Counted from the stretch's first letter, positions 1-6,922 are shown. The stretch: DNA of 12,486 nt from an uncultured Clostridia bacterium (GCA_947304365.1 CAMZAY010000010.1:1-12486), one strand, 5' to 3'. The notes: generated by a model not told the origin, from the sequence alone. A program made the numbers and translations.

Positions 1-2
1 TC

Positions 3-764
3 GTCCACGAGGCGGGCGGCCTCCTCTATTACGACGGAGCGAACCTCAACGCCATTATGGGCATCGTCCGTCCCGGCGACATGGGCTTTGACGTCATGCA
101 CATCAACCTCCACAAGACGTTCTCCACGCCCCATGGCGGCGGCGGCCCCGGCTCCGGTCCCGTCGGCGTAAAGAGCCACCTCATCCCCTTCATGCCCGTG
201 CCCCGCATCGAGCAGAAGGACGGTCTCCTCACGCTCAATTACGACAAGCCCGATTCCATCGGCAAGATCAAGAGCTTCTACGGCAACTTCGGCGTTATCG
301 CCAAGGCCTACTGCTATATCCGCTCCCTCGGCGCCGCCGGTCTCAAGGAAGCGAGCGAGAACGCGGTGCTCAACGCGAATTACATCATGAACAAGCTCCG
401 CGGCGTCTATGAGATCCCGCACGACCGCACCTGCATGCACGAGTGCGTCGTCACCCCCGGCGAGCTGATGAATTACGGCGTAAACACCTCCGATATCGCG
501 AAGGCGCTGATCGACCGCGGGTATCATCCCCCGACGATCTACTTCCCGCTGATCGTGCACGAGGCGATGATGATAGAGCCCACCGAGTCCGAGTCCCGCG
601 AGACCCTCGACGAGTTCATCGAGGCGATGAAGGATATCGCCGAACAGGTCAAGGTCGACGCCGCCGCGATCCACGCCGCGCCCGTGACCACGCCCGTCGG
701 CCGTCCCGACGAAGTCACCGCCGCAAGGAAGCCCATCGTCAAGTACGAGCCCGAAACCGTGTGA
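3..764 (+). CDS. gcvPB: Glycine dehydrogenase (decarboxylating) subunit 2, GcvPB, 5'-truncated by the window edge
   Basis: This is the C-terminal half of the P-protein beta-type subunit of the glycine cleavage system, a cytoplasmic PLP enzyme that decarboxylates glycine and passes the aminomethyl group to the lipoyl H-protein. The frame is open from base 3, so the start lies outside the window; 253 residues remain of a family that usually has about 480-500. The PLP site is clear: the motif NLHKTFSTPHGGGGPG, with the lysine that forms the Schiff base, followed by the glycine-rich loop. The C-terminal domain carries the typical motifs ending in HPPTIYFP and MMIEPTESES. The P-protein split into GcvPA and GcvPB is common in Bacillota, so gcvPA is expected just upstream, outside the window. 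A strong terminator follows the stop by about 20 bases, so this is the last gene of its operon. Identity is secure from motif and length. Confidence 0.95.
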   Translation, partial: VHEAGGLLYYDGANLNAIMGIVRPGDMGFDVMHINLHKTFSTPHGGGGPGSGPVGVKSHLIPFMPVPRIEQKDGLLTLNYDKPDSIGKIKSFYGNFGVIAKAYCYIRSLGAAGLKEASENAVLNANYIMNKLRGVYEIPHDRTCMHECVVTPGELMNYGVNTSDIAKALIDRGYHPPTIYFPLIVHEAMMIEPTESESRETLDEFIEAMKDIAEQVKVDAAAIHAAPVTTPVGRPDEVTAARKPIVKYEPETV

Positions 765-783
765 CAGCATAATTGAAATGAAG

Positions 784-813
784 AAAAAACCGATGCTTCC
801 GCATCGGTTTTTT
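784..813 (+). terminator. Rho-independent terminator of the gcv operon
   Basis: A 13-bp perfect stem (784-796 with 801-813) with loop TTCC. The arms begin with A6 and end with T6, and the GC core is CCGATGC/GCATCGG. It lies 20 bases after the gcvPB stop. The A-run on the left arm means it could also act on the opposite strand. Confidence 0.92.
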
Positions 814-820
814 CAACGTC

Positions 821-845
821 AATTATTCATTATTCATCATTCATT
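821..845. repeat. AT-rich short tandem stretch of ATTATTC/ATTC units between two terminators
   Basis: About 25 bases made of degenerate direct repeats: two ATTATTC units, then ATC, ATTC and ATT. It contrasts sharply with the GC-rich surroundings and sits exactly between the two terminator hairpins at 784-813 and 847-881. No open frame or promoter is visible in it. It may be simple low-complexity spacer or a remnant of a dispersed intergenic repeat; one copy cannot decide this. Confidence 0.5.
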
Positions 846-846
846 G

Positions 847-881
847 AAAAAACCCGCCCTGCACGGCAGGGCGGGTTTTTT
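847..881 (-). terminator. Rho-independent terminator of the BMP lipoprotein gene (bidirectional)
   Basis: The stem CCCGCCCTGC (853-862) pairs with GCAGGGCGGG (866-875), with loop ACG, flanked by A6 on the left and T6 on the right that extend the stem. On the minus strand it follows the TGA of the lipoprotein gene by about 10 bases and ends in six U. It is symmetrical, so it would also stop plus-strand transcripts. Confidence 0.92.
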
Positions 882-891
882 ATGATCTTGA

Positions 892-2163
892 TCAGTTGTT
901 GGTATCGGTGAGCTCCTTGATGCCGTCGATCCTGAGATCGAAGTAGGGAGCGCTGCGGTACTCGGACTCATGGAAGTAACCGTCGGTGATGACGTTGATC
1001 TTCTCGCCCTCGTACTGAACGGCGGAGTAATCGGCGTTCATGGTGGAGAAATCGAACTCATAGGAATCCTTTTTCTCGCCGCCTACGGTGAAGGTGTTGA
1101 TATCGAACACGTGGAGAGTGCCGGCCTTGATGGCGGCGATGACCTCAGCGACCTTCTCGGCAGTGCCGGGAGCGCAGGAAGCGCCGAGCTCGGAGATCAT
1201 GTTGGCGTCTGCCTCATAGCCCGCGGTGTAGTCGTGCTGGAGCTTATTGCCCTCGATGAAGTCCTTGAGGACCATCTTGTAGAGGACTGCCCAGTTGTTC
1301 TGCGCGGAGGTGAGGGCGGCGGTGGGGGCTACGCTGAGCATATCCACGTTGTAGCCGACGGAATAAGCGACGGTGCCTTCCTTAAGGGCGGCCTCGACAG
1401 CGGAGGGAGCGCCGGTGGAATCGGCGTGCTGACCGATGATGACGCAGCCGCGCGCCATGAGGGCCTTCGCGGTCTCGTTCTCCTTATTGAGATCGAACCA
1501 GGAGGAGGTGTACATAACGTCCATATGAGCCTCGGGAACGATGGAGCGGATGCCGAGGAAGAAGGCGGTGTAGCCGGAAACGACCTCCGCATAGGGGTAA
1601 GCGCCGACGTAGCCGATGTAGGGATCGGTAACGGTGCCGGCGTCCATGAGCTCCTTGAGCTTCATACCGGCGACGACGCCGGAGACGTAACGGGACTCAT
1701 AGGTGTGGGGGAAGATGTTGATGACGTTGCCGAGCTTACATACGTTGGCGGTATCGCCGGTAGCCGGAACGAAGACGACCTCGGGGAACTCCTCAGCGGC
1801 CTGTACCATGTAGGACTGATGACCGTAGCTGTTGGAGAAGATGATGTTGCAGCCGGCGTCGACGAGCTGAGCCGCAGTATCATAGCAGGTAGCGTTTTCG
1901 GGAATGACGTACTTCCAGGTCACCTGATCCTCATTGATGCCAAGCTCCGCCATGGCGGCCTTGAAGCCCTCGATATGAGCATAGGTATAACCCTCGTTCT
2001 CATCGCCGACGAGTATGACGCCGATCTTGAGAGCGGAGACTTCGTGGGGCACGTTGTTGAAAGGCCTTTCCTCTTTGGCGTCATTGCCGGAGGGCTTGCC
2101 GGAGCAGGCGGCGAGCGCGAGGACCATCACAGCGCACAGAACGATCGCAAGAAACTTTTTCAT
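892..2163 (-). CDS. BMP-family (Med/PnrA-type) substrate-binding lipoprotein of an ABC importer
   Basis: A 423-residue extracytoplasmic binding protein, lipid-anchored to the outer face of the membrane. Known members of this family (PnrA/TmpC, BmpA, B. subtilis NupN) bind purine nucleosides. The signal is a classical lipoprotein type: MKKF, a hydrophobic stretch, then lipobox L17-A-A-C20. The mature part opens with a strand (ALKIGVILVG) followed by the DENEGYTYAHIEGF segment, typical of the BMP fold, and continues with IIFSNSYGH and AYPYAEVVSGYTAFFLG. The start at 2163 is chosen over an in-frame upstream ATG at 2235 because GGAGG lies at proper spacing and the signal peptide begins there. It has its own promoter and terminator. 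The likely partners, one ATPase and two permeases, lie at 3669-7979 on the opposite strand, beyond a dockerin gene. The exact ligand cannot be read from sequence; nucleoside is inferred from the family. Confidence 0.93.
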   Translation of the reverse strand: MKKFLAIVLCAVMVLALAACSGKPSGNDAKEERPFNNVPHEVSALKIGVILVGDENEGYTYAHIEGFKAAMAELGINEDQVTWKYVIPENATCYDTAAQLVDAGCNIIFSNSYGHQSYMVQAAEEFPEVVFVPATGDTANVCKLGNVINIFPHTYESRYVSGVVAGMKLKELMDAGTVTDPYIGYVGAYPYAEVVSGYTAFFLGIRSIVPEAHMDVMYTSSWFDLNKENETAKALMARGCVIIGQHADSTGAPSAVEAALKEGTVAYSVGYNVDMLSVAPTAALTSAQNNWAVLYKMVLKDFIEGNKLQHDYTAGYEADANMISELGASCAPGTAEKVAEVIAAIKAGTLHVFDINTFTVGGEKKDSYEFDFSTMNADYSAVQYEGEKINVITDGYFHESEYRSAPYFDLRIDGIKELTDTNN

Positions 2164-2171
2164 GTTTTCCT

Positions 2172-2187
2172 CCAAAAAATATTTTGG
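2172..2187 (-). promoter_or_regulatory. Small hairpin overlapping the ribosome binding site of the BMP lipoprotein gene
   Basis: On the minus strand CCAAAA, loop TATT, TTTTGG: a 6-bp stem whose last two G bases are the first two of the GGAGG Shine-Dalgarno (2169-2173). It is A/U-rich and weak, so it may have no effect, but it places part of the ribosome binding site in a stem. Confidence 0.35.
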
Positions 2188-2239
2188 TATTACCTTTGTG
2201 CCTTTTTCAACTGTTTCCGACACAAAATCCACCAATACT

Positions 2240-2267
2240 ATTGTAGCAAAAACAGACCTTTTGTCAA
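2240..2267 (-). promoter_or_regulatory. Sigma-A-type promoter of the BMP lipoprotein gene
   Basis: Read on the minus strand, TTGACA (2262-2267), a 16-base spacer and TACAAT (2240-2245). The -35 is a perfect consensus and the -10 differs at one base. Transcription should begin near 2233, giving a leader of about 70 bases before the start codon at 2163. Confidence 0.85.
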
Positions 2268-2306
2268 TAGATTTTTATCACACCTTGCGCCGCGCGGATA
2301 ATATAT

Positions 2307-2324
2307 TGTGTCACTTTCGGCACA
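2307..2324. promoter_or_regulatory. Operator-like dyad in the divergent intergenic region
   Basis: TGTGTC, six bases, GGCACA: two half-sites matching at five of six positions as an inverted repeat. It lies between the divergent promoters of the lipoprotein gene and the dockerin gene. The spacing resembles sites of dimeric helix-turn-helix regulators, but no regulator gene is present and a dyad this short can occur by chance. Confidence 0.25.
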
Positions 2325-2348
2325 TTGCTTTTACTGCCGCGATTTTTA

Positions 2349-2357
2349 TGGTAATAT
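2349..2357 (+). promoter_or_regulatory. Candidate extended -10 promoter of the dockerin-protein gene
   Basis: TGGTAATAT fits an extended -10 (TG-N-TAATAT) with only a weak -35 upstream. Transcription would start near 2364, about 50 bases before the ATG at 2413. A second, weaker candidate -10 (GATAAT, 2297-2302) lies further upstream, so which one is used is not certain. Confidence 0.4.
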
Positions 2358-2412
2358 ATATGGGTAAATATGTGCCTTCCCGCATTACGGCAGGCAGAAA
2401 GGATGTTTATTT

Positions 2413-3468
2413 ATGAAGAAGCTCATCGCCGTCGCTCTCGCCATGCTGCTTGCCGCGGCATTCGTTCCCGGAGCGATCGCCGCGCCCCATACGGAGGAGG
2501 TCTCCGTTACTTATACCGGCGGGATCACCGACGCGACGAACATCAGCGCGGGCGGCTATTTCTACTGGACGCTCAGCATCTCCGCCGCTTCCAGCCTTTT
2601 CAGCGGTCAGTGGCTCGTCGATTATCCCGAGGCATACGTCACGCCGGTCAACTTTACCGCGACCTGGTCCGGCAGTCTTGCGAGCATAATCAGCGCCGCA
2701 GGTTCAAACGCGATCTCCGATACCCCCTACGTGACCTGCAATCTTACCTATGAGGGTATGACGGGCAGTAATCCTCAGGGCGTTGCCGGCAATCTGTATA
2801 ACAACATCGGCATGGGTCTGCTCACGTTCAGCCATTGGGGCATCCAGGACGGCGCTCCCTTCATCCGCATAAGGTACCGCCTTGATCAGCTGCCTCCCCG
2901 CAACGTGACCGAGTTCGATGAGACCGGACATTATCTGCCCTTCCCCGTCATCGTCGTAAGCAGCTATTACTACATTGAAGGCAGCACCATCGCCCCCGGC
3001 AACGAATACTGCCGCGAGCATGAGCATATCAACGTCGTAAACGGCAAGGTCTACGTCAACACCGACGATCCCACCGATATCTACACCGTCAACTTCTACG
3101 GCTTCAACAATGAGCTCATCTCCTCCCAGCACGTGACTGCCGGCGAAGCCGCCGTTGCGCCCGAAGTGGACGCGCTCGTTTCCGACAGCACAGGTCCGCA
3201 CCGCTTCTTCGGCTGGGACGCCGATTTCAGCTCGATCACTTCCGATCTTGACGTGCACGCCGAGTACGTGCTCGTGGGAGACGTCAACCTGAGCGGCGAC
3301 GTTGCGGCGGACGACGCGCTGCTTGCGCTCCGTTATTCCATGCAGATCGTCGAGCTTCCCGCAAAGAACATATTTGCCGGCGATATCGATCAGGGCGGTC
3401 AGCTCCAGGCGGACGACGCGCTCATCATACTGCGTTATACCATGGGCATCGTTTCCGGCCTCGTATAA
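2413..3468 (+). CDS. Secreted protein with an InlB-type repeat and a C-terminal type I dockerin
   Basis: A 351-residue exported protein. Residues 1-23 are a Sec signal peptide (MKKL, hydrophobic core, AIAA cleavage region). Residues about 28-200 form a beta-rich domain I cannot name; the pattern GGYFYWTLSIS..GQWLVDYPEAYVTPV hints at a cohesin-like sandwich, but weakly. Residues about 223-287 match the InlB B / Listeria-Bacteroides repeat (YTVNFYG, APEV, RFFGWDADFSSITSDL, AEYV). Residues 289-347 are two dockerin repeats, GDVNLSGDVAADDALLALRY and GDIDQGGQLQADDALIILRY, with Asp at calcium-loop positions 1 and 12 but Ser or Gly at position 5. Dockerins bind cohesin modules on scaffold or cell-surface proteins, so attachment to a surface complex is the inferred role. 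AAAGGA at 2398-2403 supports the start. It sits between a transporter's binding protein and its membrane genes, with no obvious link to transport. A terminator follows. Confidence 0.85.
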   Translation: MKKLIAVALAMLLAAAFVPGAIAAPHTEEVSVTYTGGITDATNISAGGYFYWTLSISAASSLFSGQWLVDYPEAYVTPVNFTATWSGSLASIISAAGSNAISDTPYVTCNLTYEGMTGSNPQGVAGNLYNNIGMGLLTFSHWGIQDGAPFIRIRYRLDQLPPRNVTEFDETGHYLPFPVIVVSSYYYIEGSTIAPGNEYCREHEHINVVNGKVYVNTDDPTDIYTVNFYGFNNELISSQHVTAGEAAVAPEVDALVSDSTGPHRFFGWDADFSSITSDLDVHAEYVLVGDVNLSGDVAADDALLALRYSMQIVELPAKNIFAGDIDQGGQLQADDALIILRYTMGIVSGLV

Positions 3469-3488
3469 TTCCGCATCGTTTCCTCGGT

Positions 3489-3523
3489 CCCCCGCGCAGG
3501 GCTTGCCCCGCGGGGGCTTTTTT
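3489..3523 (+). terminator. Rho-independent terminator of the dockerin-protein gene
   Basis: CCCCCGCG (3489-3496) pairs with CGCGGGGG (3509-3516). The loop can form further GGG/CCC pairs, and six T follow at 3518-3523. It lies about 20 bases after the TAA. Confidence 0.85.
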
Positions 3524-3569
3524 ATGTAAAAAAATACGCGGCGGACGCGCGTTTTCGGGCCGTTTTTTG

Positions 3570-3598
3570 TAGACAAAACGTTTAATTTGCGATATAAT
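3570..3598 (+). promoter_or_regulatory. Sigma-A-type promoter of the ABC transporter operon
   Basis: TAGACA (3570-3575), a 17-base spacer and a perfect TATAAT (3593-3598). The -35 differs from consensus by one base. Transcription should start near 3605, giving a leader of roughly 65 bases. Confidence 0.87.
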
Positions 3599-3617
3599 TT
3601 TATTTGTTGATCTTTAC

Positions 3618-3636
3618 GCCCCCGCAGTACGGGGGC
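3618..3636 (+). promoter_or_regulatory. GC-rich hairpin in the 5' leader of the ABC transporter operon
   Basis: GCCCCCG (3618-3624), loop CAGTA, CGGGGGC (3630-3636): seven perfect G-C pairs just after the predicted transcription start. No T-run follows, so it is not a terminator. It ends about 15 bases before the AAGGAGG and might stabilise the 5' end or act as a protein site; the leader is too short for most riboswitches. Confidence 0.55.
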
Positions 3637-3668
3637 ATTCGATATAACGAAGGAGGGCTTTGGTTCTG

Positions 3669-5246
3669 ATGCAGAGAAACGAAGTTGTGACGGATCGTCC
3701 CGTATCCGGCGCGCCCGCCGTAAGGATGGAGCATATTACAAAGACTTTCGGCTCCGTCATTGCGAACGACGACGTAACGCTGGATATTTACCGGGGCGAG
3801 ATACTTTCCCTGCTGGGGGAGAACGGCAGCGGAAAGACCACCCTTATGAACATGCTTTCGGGCATCTACTTCCCCGACGCGGGCTCCGTCTCGGTCGACG
3901 GCAGACCCGTTTCGATCAAGTCGCCGAAGGACGCCTTCGACCTGCATATAGGCATGATCCACCAGCATTTCAAGCTGGTCGATATACTTACCGCGGCGGA
4001 GAATATCGTGCTCGGCCTTAATGAGAGCTATATGCTCAACCTTAAGCGCGTCCATTCCGAGGTCGTCAATATCTGCAAAAAGTACGGCTTCGAGCTCGAT
4101 CCTGACAAGAAGGTCTACGACATGTCCGTTTCCGAAAAGCAGACGCTTGAGATAATCAAGGTGCTGTACCGCGGCGCGGACATACTGATACTGGACGAGC
4201 CCACCGCCGTGCTCACCCCGCAGGAGACGGAAAAGCTCTTCGGCGTCATGCGAAACATGAAGGCGGACGGCAAATCCATCGTAATTATCACGCACAAGCT
4301 GCATGAGGTCATGTCCATTTCCGACCGCGTGGCGGTGCTCCGCAAGGGCCGCTACGTGGGCGATATCGCCACCTCCCAAACCGATCCGCAGCAGCTGACC
4401 GACATGATGGTCGGGCACGCGGTAAAGCTGAATATTGAAAGACCGGAGCCGAAGGATCTTCGCGAATGCCTTAAGGTGGAAAACCTTTCCGTCGTGGATA
4501 TCGACGGCATAAGGAAGCTCGACAAGGTATCGTTCACCGCGTACGGCGGCGAGATACTCGGCGTTGCCGGCGTCGCAGGCAGCGGCCAGAAGGAGCTTCT
4601 GGAGGTCATCGCCGGCCTTCAGCCCGCACAGAGGGGCAGCCGCGTGATCTACACCGACCGGAACGGCAAGGTCTCCTCCCTTATCGGGAAGAGCCCGCTC
4701 GAGATAAAGAAGCTCGGCGTGCACCTTGCCTTCGTGCCGGAGGACAGGCTCGGAATGGGCCTTGTCGGGAACCTCGACATAGCGGACAATATGCTTATCC
4801 GCACATATACGGAGGGCAGCGGCATGTTCGTAAACATGAAGCGCCCGCGCAAGCTCGCGCAGGATATCGTTAAGGAGTTCGAGGTAGTCACCCCCGGCAT
4901 CACCACCCCCGTAAGGAAGCTCTCCGGCGGCAACGTGCAGAAGGTGCTCGTCGGGCGGGAGATATCGGGCGACCCCTCCCTGATGATGAGCGCGTACGCC
5001 GTTCGCGGACTTGACATCAACACGTCTTACACCATCTACCGCCTTATGAACGAGCAGAAGGCCCGCGGCACGGCGGTCATATACGTTGGCGAGGATCTTG
5101 ACGTGCTGCTTGAGCTGTGCGACAGGATCATGGTGCTCTGCGGCGGCAGGCTGAGCGGCATAGTCGACGGGCGCACCGCCACAAAGGAGCAGGTCGGCCT
5201 TATGATGACACATATCGGTGAAACGGGAAAGGAGGCGGACGAATGA
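3669..5246 (+). CDS. ABC transporter ATPase with two nucleotide-binding domains (BMP/nucleoside importer, NupO-like)
   Basis: A 525-residue cytoplasmic ATPase that drives the importer formed with the two permeases downstream. Domain 1 has Walker A GENGSGKTT (50-58), the Q-loop region IHQHFKLVD, signature MSVSEKQ (152-158) and Walker B ILILDEPTA with catalytic E177. Domain 2 has a degenerate Walker A (GVAGVAGSGQKE), an intact signature LSGGNVQK (about 418-425), and no Walker B Asp or catalytic Glu: the segment reads SAYAVRGLD (about 441-449). One active and one degenerate site is normal for the RbsA/NupO-type twin ATPases. The stop overlaps the next start as ATGA, which implies translational coupling. 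The start is uncertain: AAGGAGG at 3650-3656 is 12 bases from the ATG at 3669, 9 from an in-frame CTG at 3666 and only 3 from an in-frame TTG at 3660. ATG is preferred. Confidence 0.93.
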   Translation: MQRNEVVTDRPVSGAPAVRMEHITKTFGSVIANDDVTLDIYRGEILSLLGENGSGKTTLMNMLSGIYFPDAGSVSVDGRPVSIKSPKDAFDLHIGMIHQHFKLVDILTAAENIVLGLNESYMLNLKRVHSEVVNICKKYGFELDPDKKVYDMSVSEKQTLEIIKVLYRGADILILDEPTAVLTPQETEKLFGVMRNMKADGKSIVIITHKLHEVMSISDRVAVLRKGRYVGDIATSQTDPQQLTDMMVGHAVKLNIERPEPKDLRECLKVENLSVVDIDGIRKLDKVSFTAYGGEILGVAGVAGSGQKELLEVIAGLQPAQRGSRVIYTDRNGKVSSLIGKSPLEIKKLGVHLAFVPEDRLGMGLVGNLDIADNMLIRTYTEGSGMFVNMKRPRKLAQDIVKEFEVVTPGITTPVRKLSGGNVQKVLVGREISGDPSLMMSAYAVRGLDINTSYTIYRLMNEQKARGTAVIYVGEDLDVLLELCDRIMVLCGGRLSGIVDGRTATKEQVGLMMTHIGETGKEADE

Positions 5247-6922
5247 TCCATATTTCGAAGCGAGTCGATTTCGTTCGCGGAAAGGCGGCGTGGCTCAACC
5301 CGTTCATCGGCTGGGCGATAAGGATACTCGCCGTGCTTCTGTCGCTCGTCGTAAGCGGCATACTGATCTATTCCATCACGAAGCTCAACCCCATACAGGT
5401 CTACATAGTCATGGGCAAGGGCGTGTTCGGCACGAGCCGCCGTATCTGGGCGTGGCTCAGGGACCTTGCGCTGCTCCTGTGCATATCGGTCGGTCTTGCT
5501 CCGGCGTTCAAGATGCGGTTCTGGAACATCGGCGCGGAGGGACAGGTGCTCGTCGGCGGCATAGCGACCGCCGCCTGCATGATCTACCTCGGCAACGCGG
5601 GCATCCCCACCCCGGTATTCCTTATTATAATGGCTGCCGCAAGCATGCTCGCCGGTATGATCTGGGGCGTTATCCCCGCCCTTTTCAAGGCAAAGTGGAA
5701 CACCAACGAAACGCTCTTCACGCTGATGATGAACTACATAGCGATACAGCTCACGTCGTTCTTCATCCCCCGCTGGGAGCATCCGAAGGGCTCCAACACC
5801 GTCGGCATAATCAACGCCGGCACCAAGGCGGGCTGGATACCCGCCCTCCTCGGCAGGCAGTACCTTATCAACATACTGATCGTCGCCGCGGTCGTTATAC
5901 TCATGTACTTCTATCTTAAAAAGAGCAAGCACGGGTATGAGATCGCCGTCGTCGGTCAGAGCGAGAATACCGCAAGATACGCCGCCATGAACGTGAAGAA
6001 GGTCATTATAAGGTCCATGGCGCTTTCCGGCGCGATCTGCGGCCTCGGCGGGTTCCTCGCCGTATCGGGCGCGGACCACACGATCTCCACCGCCACCGCG
6101 GGCGGCAGGGGCTTCGTTGCGATAATCGTCGCATGGCTCGCCAAATTCAACACGCTCACTATGGTGCTCATCTCCGCGATGCTGATATTCCTCGAAAAGG
6201 GCGCCATTGCCATCGCGTCCGAATTCAGCCTCTCGAACGACGTATCGAAGATAATCACCGGTATTATACTCTTCTTCATACTCGGCAGCGAATTCTTTAT
6301 CAATTATGAGATCAAGATCTCGAGCGGCGCCGTCAACCGCGAAGCCGTGAAGAAGAATTCATCGGACAGGGTGCGCGGCGGCTATTGGCCCGCGGTGCTC
6401 CTCTCCCTTCTCGGGAACCTCCTTTCCGGCACGGCGATCGGGCTCTTCGTGTTCAACCCCGTCCGCGTCGGCCTCGCGGGGGCGAGCCGCGCCGTCTATA
6501 ACGGCGAAAGGTTCAGGCCCGGCGACGTATTCAGCCGCTTCAAAAAAGGCAGGTACCTGCACACCGTCGGAACGATGGCGCTCGTAACGCTGTTCATAAC
6601 CCTCGGTCTGAGCTGCCTTATCGTCCCCGGCGTGATCGTTGCGATCGGTCTTTCGAGAGTACCCTATCTCCTCGCCGCGGAAAATGACGGTGAAAAGACC
6701 TCCGCAATGGACGTGCTCCGCCGCTCCTGGCGCATGATGAAGGGGCACAAGACCGATCATTTCGTGTTCCGGCTCTCGTTCCTCGGTTGGGCGATCCTCA
6801 ATTTCCTAACCTTCGGGATACTGGGTCTGTTCTGGGTGAACCCGTATTTCAACACCGCGCTCGCGGGATATCATGAGGAGCTCGTCAAAGTGGAGTCCCA
6901 GGATAAGAAGGAGGTGCTCTGA
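5243..6922 (+). CDS. ABC importer permease (BMP/NupP-like) fused to a C-terminal DUF975-like membrane domain
   Basis: A 559-residue integral membrane protein. Residues 1 to about 361 are a complete BMP-family permease of the BPD_transp_2 type: LAPAFKMRFWNIGAEGQVLVGG, NTNETLFTLMMNYIA, the GYEIAVVGQSENTARYA coupling-type loop and GGRGFVAIIVAWLAK. Such permeases normally end near the FINYEIKIS segment. Here the frame continues for about 200 residues with an unrelated domain (about 370-548): VRGGYW, PVRVGLAGASR, FSRFKKGRY, the hydrophobic VPGVIVAIGLSRVPYLLA, LRRSWRMMKGHKTDHFVFRLSFLGWA and WVNPYFNTALAGY. That series is the hallmark of DUF975 proteins. The front part of the DUF975 unit appears short, with one membrane segment before PVRVGL. 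The start overlaps the ATPase stop, and the next permease begins 1 base after the stop with its ribosome binding site inside this gene, so the fused gene is intact in the operon. The role of the added domain is unknown. Confidence 0.9.
   Translation: MIHISKRVDFVRGKAAWLNPFIGWAIRILAVLLSLVVSGILIYSITKLNPIQVYIVMGKGVFGTSRRIWAWLRDLALLLCISVGLAPAFKMRFWNIGAEGQVLVGGIATAACMIYLGNAGIPTPVFLIIMAAASMLAGMIWGVIPALFKAKWNTNETLFTLMMNYIAIQLTSFFIPRWEHPKGSNTVGIINAGTKAGWIPALLGRQYLINILIVAAVVILMYFYLKKSKHGYEIAVVGQSENTARYAAMNVKKVIIRSMALSGAICGLGGFLAVSGADHTISTATAGGRGFVAIIVAWLAKFNTLTMVLISAMLIFLEKGAIAIASEFSLSNDVSKIITGIILFFILGSEFFINYEIKISSGAVNREAVKKNSSDRVRGGYWPAVLLSLLGNLLSGTAIGLFVFNPVRVGLAGASRAVYNGERFRPGDVFSRFKKGRYLHTVGTMALVTLFITLGLSCLIVPGVIVAIGLSRVPYLLAAENDGEKTSAMDVLRRSWRMMKGHKTDHFVFRLSFLGWAILNFLTFGILGLFWVNPYFNTALAGYHEELVKVESQDKKEVL

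Noticed and set aside
2164..2235. Riboswitch (such as purine) in the lipoprotein leader
   Set aside because: The leader is about 70 bases, AT-rich, with only a weak 6-bp hairpin; no conserved purine-riboswitch core or terminator/antiterminator pair is visible.
970..2301. Long plus-strand open frame opposite the BMP lipoprotein gene
   Set aside because: It is an antisense shadow: the minus-strand protein has clear lipoprotein and BMP motifs, ribosome binding site, promoter and terminator, and the plus-strand translation is low-complexity Gly/Val/Asp-rich.
2704..3576. Minus-strand open frame opposite the dockerin-protein gene
   Set aside because: It begins across the terminator of the dockerin gene and shows no motif; the plus-strand protein has a signal peptide and recognisable domains.
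3660..3668. TTG at 3660 as start of the ABC ATPase
   Set aside because: It lies only 3 bases after AAGGAGG, too close for normal initiation; ATG at 3669 is preferred although its spacing is long.
3600..5213. 537-codon minus-strand open frame opposite the ABC ATPase
   Set aside because: No ribosome binding site or family motif; composition (Ala/His/Leu/Arg-rich) fits the antisense of a GC-rich gene with strong codon bias.
6339..6922. Separate DUF975 gene starting inside the permease frame (for example GTG at codon 369)
   Set aside because: No Shine-Dalgarno precedes any internal start near the junction and the frame has no stop, so an in-frame fusion is the simpler reading.
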